Source: Physcomitrium patens
Lineage: Eukaryota; Streptophyta; Bryopsida; Funariales; Funariaceae
Reading direction: 5' to 3'
Length of the DNA stretch: 64,000 bases
Assembly (NCBI RefSeq): GCF_000002425.4
Contig: NC_037265.1
Coordinates: 2,859,503 to 2,923,502 of the forward strand
The notes under the pieces: model-generated
What the model was told of the DNA's origin: nothing
Database searches by the model: none
What the model saw: only the letters and a program-made list of their open reading frames with translations
Shown: positions 61,891 to 64,000 of the stretch, piece by piece
Layout: every line of letters starts with the position of its first letter
How positions within the stretch are numbered: the first letter of the stretch is position 1
Position numbers and translations under genes: made by a program

Positions 61891-64000
61891 AACTTGTTGT
61901 TTAAAGGAATAGTCTTAGTGATGTTAGCTTGCTGCCGTGCAAGCACACACACACACAATGCTATGCTATGCTTGCTTACTTACTTTCAAGTGATAAGCAT
62001 GAAGTACTATCTCGCTCTCACCCTCTCTCTCCTTTGGTGGGGTAGCCAAATAAAACAAAGCCAATCCTTGAAACAAGTGCCAACCCACCCCACCTCCCAT
62101 TTTTTGTCACACTACTCTCCTTGGCCTTTACCTACATAAATATGCACACCCATTCATATACATATACACAAACATACACATACACTCTCAAATGTATGTG
62201 TATAAATATGAATATATATATATATATATATATAGTTATGACTTAACTAGTACTAAATGGCATTGTGTTTTATATTTTTTTTTTGTTTTTTGTGATACAT
62301 AACTTTTTTTGAAGGGGGTGGTGGCAGGCATCTTCTCTGACAGCCCCACCATGTTGACACCTGCCAGAGCACAATAAGATTAAACCCTAAAAGAAAAAGA
62401 TAGTTTAGGGGTTGTACTGACTGGCTGACTCAGCAACTAGGGCAGCAACTTGGGCAGTGGTAACAAAACCCACGTGAAGATGGAGACATTCTTTCTAAGC
62501 GGGCGGGCAGGCAGGTGCATGAAATGACATGCCCACATGGAGCTGAATAAATCAAATGAATTAATAAGTGAACCTAAATGAATGAATGAGTAAATGTATG
62601 AGTGAGTGAGTGAGTGAGTGATATTGATGATGATGGTGCAGGAACTGGGGCATCATGCTCTGCAGCAGCAAGGCAGGCAGGAAGGATAATACCCTATCCA
62701 CTGTATTACTACTCCCAACTTTGTCATTTAAAAAAAAACATCTATCCCCCAAAAAATGGTTAAAAGTTTCTAAAAGTAGTTAAATGTATTGGAAAAAGTA
62801 GTGTAAAGGTAGTGGTTTAAAAATAAATGATAAGACACAAAATAAAGGGAGGGGGGGGACTTGTATGATGATGTAAGTGTGGGTAGAAGTTTTTGTGCAC
62901 ACCATCACATGCAAACAGGTTTCAGTTTGTTTGGAAATATATCTCATTGTCAATTTTGCTCACTTTGTTGTGGACATAATGTAACTATACTACACAATGT
63001 AGCAATGTGAGTAGGGAGCCCTAATTGACCCATTTGTGGGATTTTTGGGTGGAAAAGTAGCATGTGGGTGGTGGAATTAGGGTTCTGGGATTAAGTCATA
63101 TATATATATATATATATATGAATTTTTTTGTTTTTGTTTTTGTGGGGTGGGAGAGCAAGTAACAAAAGCATCCATTAATTGTTGCGGTTGTTGTTGCTGC
63201 TGCTGAGCCAGGATGCCTGAAACACTGTAGCAGTTTTCTTTCCTTTTTTTTTTTTTTTTTCTTTTTTTCAAAATAATATTTTATATTAAGTCCATAATTT
63301 TGAAATAATTGTTTTTTAATAATAGTTTATTATTACTACTACAATTGTTATTATTATTTTCATTTGCCTTATTTAAAGCAAAGTTGGAACAGGGTGTGGA
63401 TGGTTCATCACACATGTCCAGTGTACTACCTTGTTTTTGTCTAATAGTCATGGTGTAGATATAAAAGTTGTCAGAAGCATTAGTTCTTTTTTTTAATAAT
63501 AATGATAATAAATATAAAACCAAAATGTAATGGGGAGTGTTACTTGTGTGTGAAAAAGTACATGTGTAAATCAACGATTCCTTTTATGGGGTACAAGTTC
63601 TATGCTCTTGGCTTTGCTTGTGTGTCTTTTTTTAAAAACTTTTTACCTTTTTCATTTTGTTATTTGGTTTATTTATGCGTATTGAGTAGGAGAAGAGGAA
63701 ATGTCCAGGTTTCTCTCCTGAAAAGGTAAGGAATATAATGTTTAAATACAGCACATTGGATCACGATTTGGAATTTGATGTTGAACCAAATATGATATTT
63801 TGAAATGAAGAATGTCGTTTTTATGCAAACCCATGACTTGGACATAAATGCCAAAAGACGTATGATTCCAATGTGTTGTTGAAAATTACAAATAGAATTA
63901 ATAATTGGGTTGGTCAATGCACAGGTTTTTTTTAGATGACATATGCATTGAAGATAGTTTGCACTTTGTTTGATTCACAAAAAAAGGCATGTTAGAAGTT
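61891..64000. other. Less AT-rich terminal stretch without a supported gene
   Basis: Composition is mixed, with (AT)n at about 62214-62234 and 63098-63119, (TGAG)n at about 62600-62620 and poly(T) near 63246-63260. Two near-identical 12-base units (GCAACTAGGGCA and GCAACTTGGGCA) lie in tandem near 62432-62455. A G-box CACGTG lies near 62471. The short ORFs have no recognisable domain. Confidence 0.6.

Noticed and set aside
62380-62415. Telomere-like AAACCCTAAAA
   Set aside because: Only one copy of the repeat is present, so it is not a telomeric array.

Overview
The window is nuclear DNA of a land plant. It holds Ty3/gypsy retrotransposons with plant-type parts, a RING-H2 protein of the plant ATL type and a multi-exon auxin response factor (ARF). 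The AT-rich intergenic DNA with very many (AT)n tracts, a chromovirus that resembles the Tcn1-like type of seed-free plants, and the gene structures suggest a seed-free plant, perhaps a moss. The species cannot be fixed from the sequence alone.

Layout. Positions 1 to about 24,780 are one decayed Athila/Tat-like Ty3/gypsy element on the minus strand, running from an LTR and tRNA-Asp-type primer site near 23.36 kb down to the end of integrase at 501. It is broken by two complete LTR retrotransposons. Element A (1640-10140, minus strand) sits between its RNase H and integrase. Element B (11583-17976, plus strand, a chromovirus with a chromodomain and an extra 140-residue ORF after pol) sits inside its pol, just before RT. 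Both insertion points are confirmed by LTR ends, short target duplications and resumption of the host reading frame. A further non-coding stretch of about 2 kb splits its gag region (about 20.43-22.43 kb). None of the elements can make its proteins without suppression of stops.

Positions 24.8-30.5 kb have no clear gene; two GC-richer islands (25.4-27.5 and 28.1-30.5 kb) hold fragments that may be gene relics or the leader of the next gene. An intact single-exon ATL-type RING-H2 E3 ligase gene lies at 30573-31706 (+). From 32.4 to 38.3 kb the DNA is AT-rich and non-coding, with one CACTA transposon terminus at 35927.

A class A (activator-type) ARF gene lies on the minus strand. Its coding span is 45368-39134, with 16 exons predicted here that all join in frame to give about 786 residues: B3 DNA-binding domain, ARF domain, Gln-rich middle region and C-terminal PB1 domain. 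From 47 kb to the end I find no protein gene, only microsatellites, a 37-61 bp minisatellite (55.8-56.0 kb), and a promoter-like block with two G-boxes and a TATA box at about 58.15-58.26 kb that has no ORF downstream.

The RING gene and the ARF gene are the only intact host genes I can support. Nothing in the sequence links them functionally.
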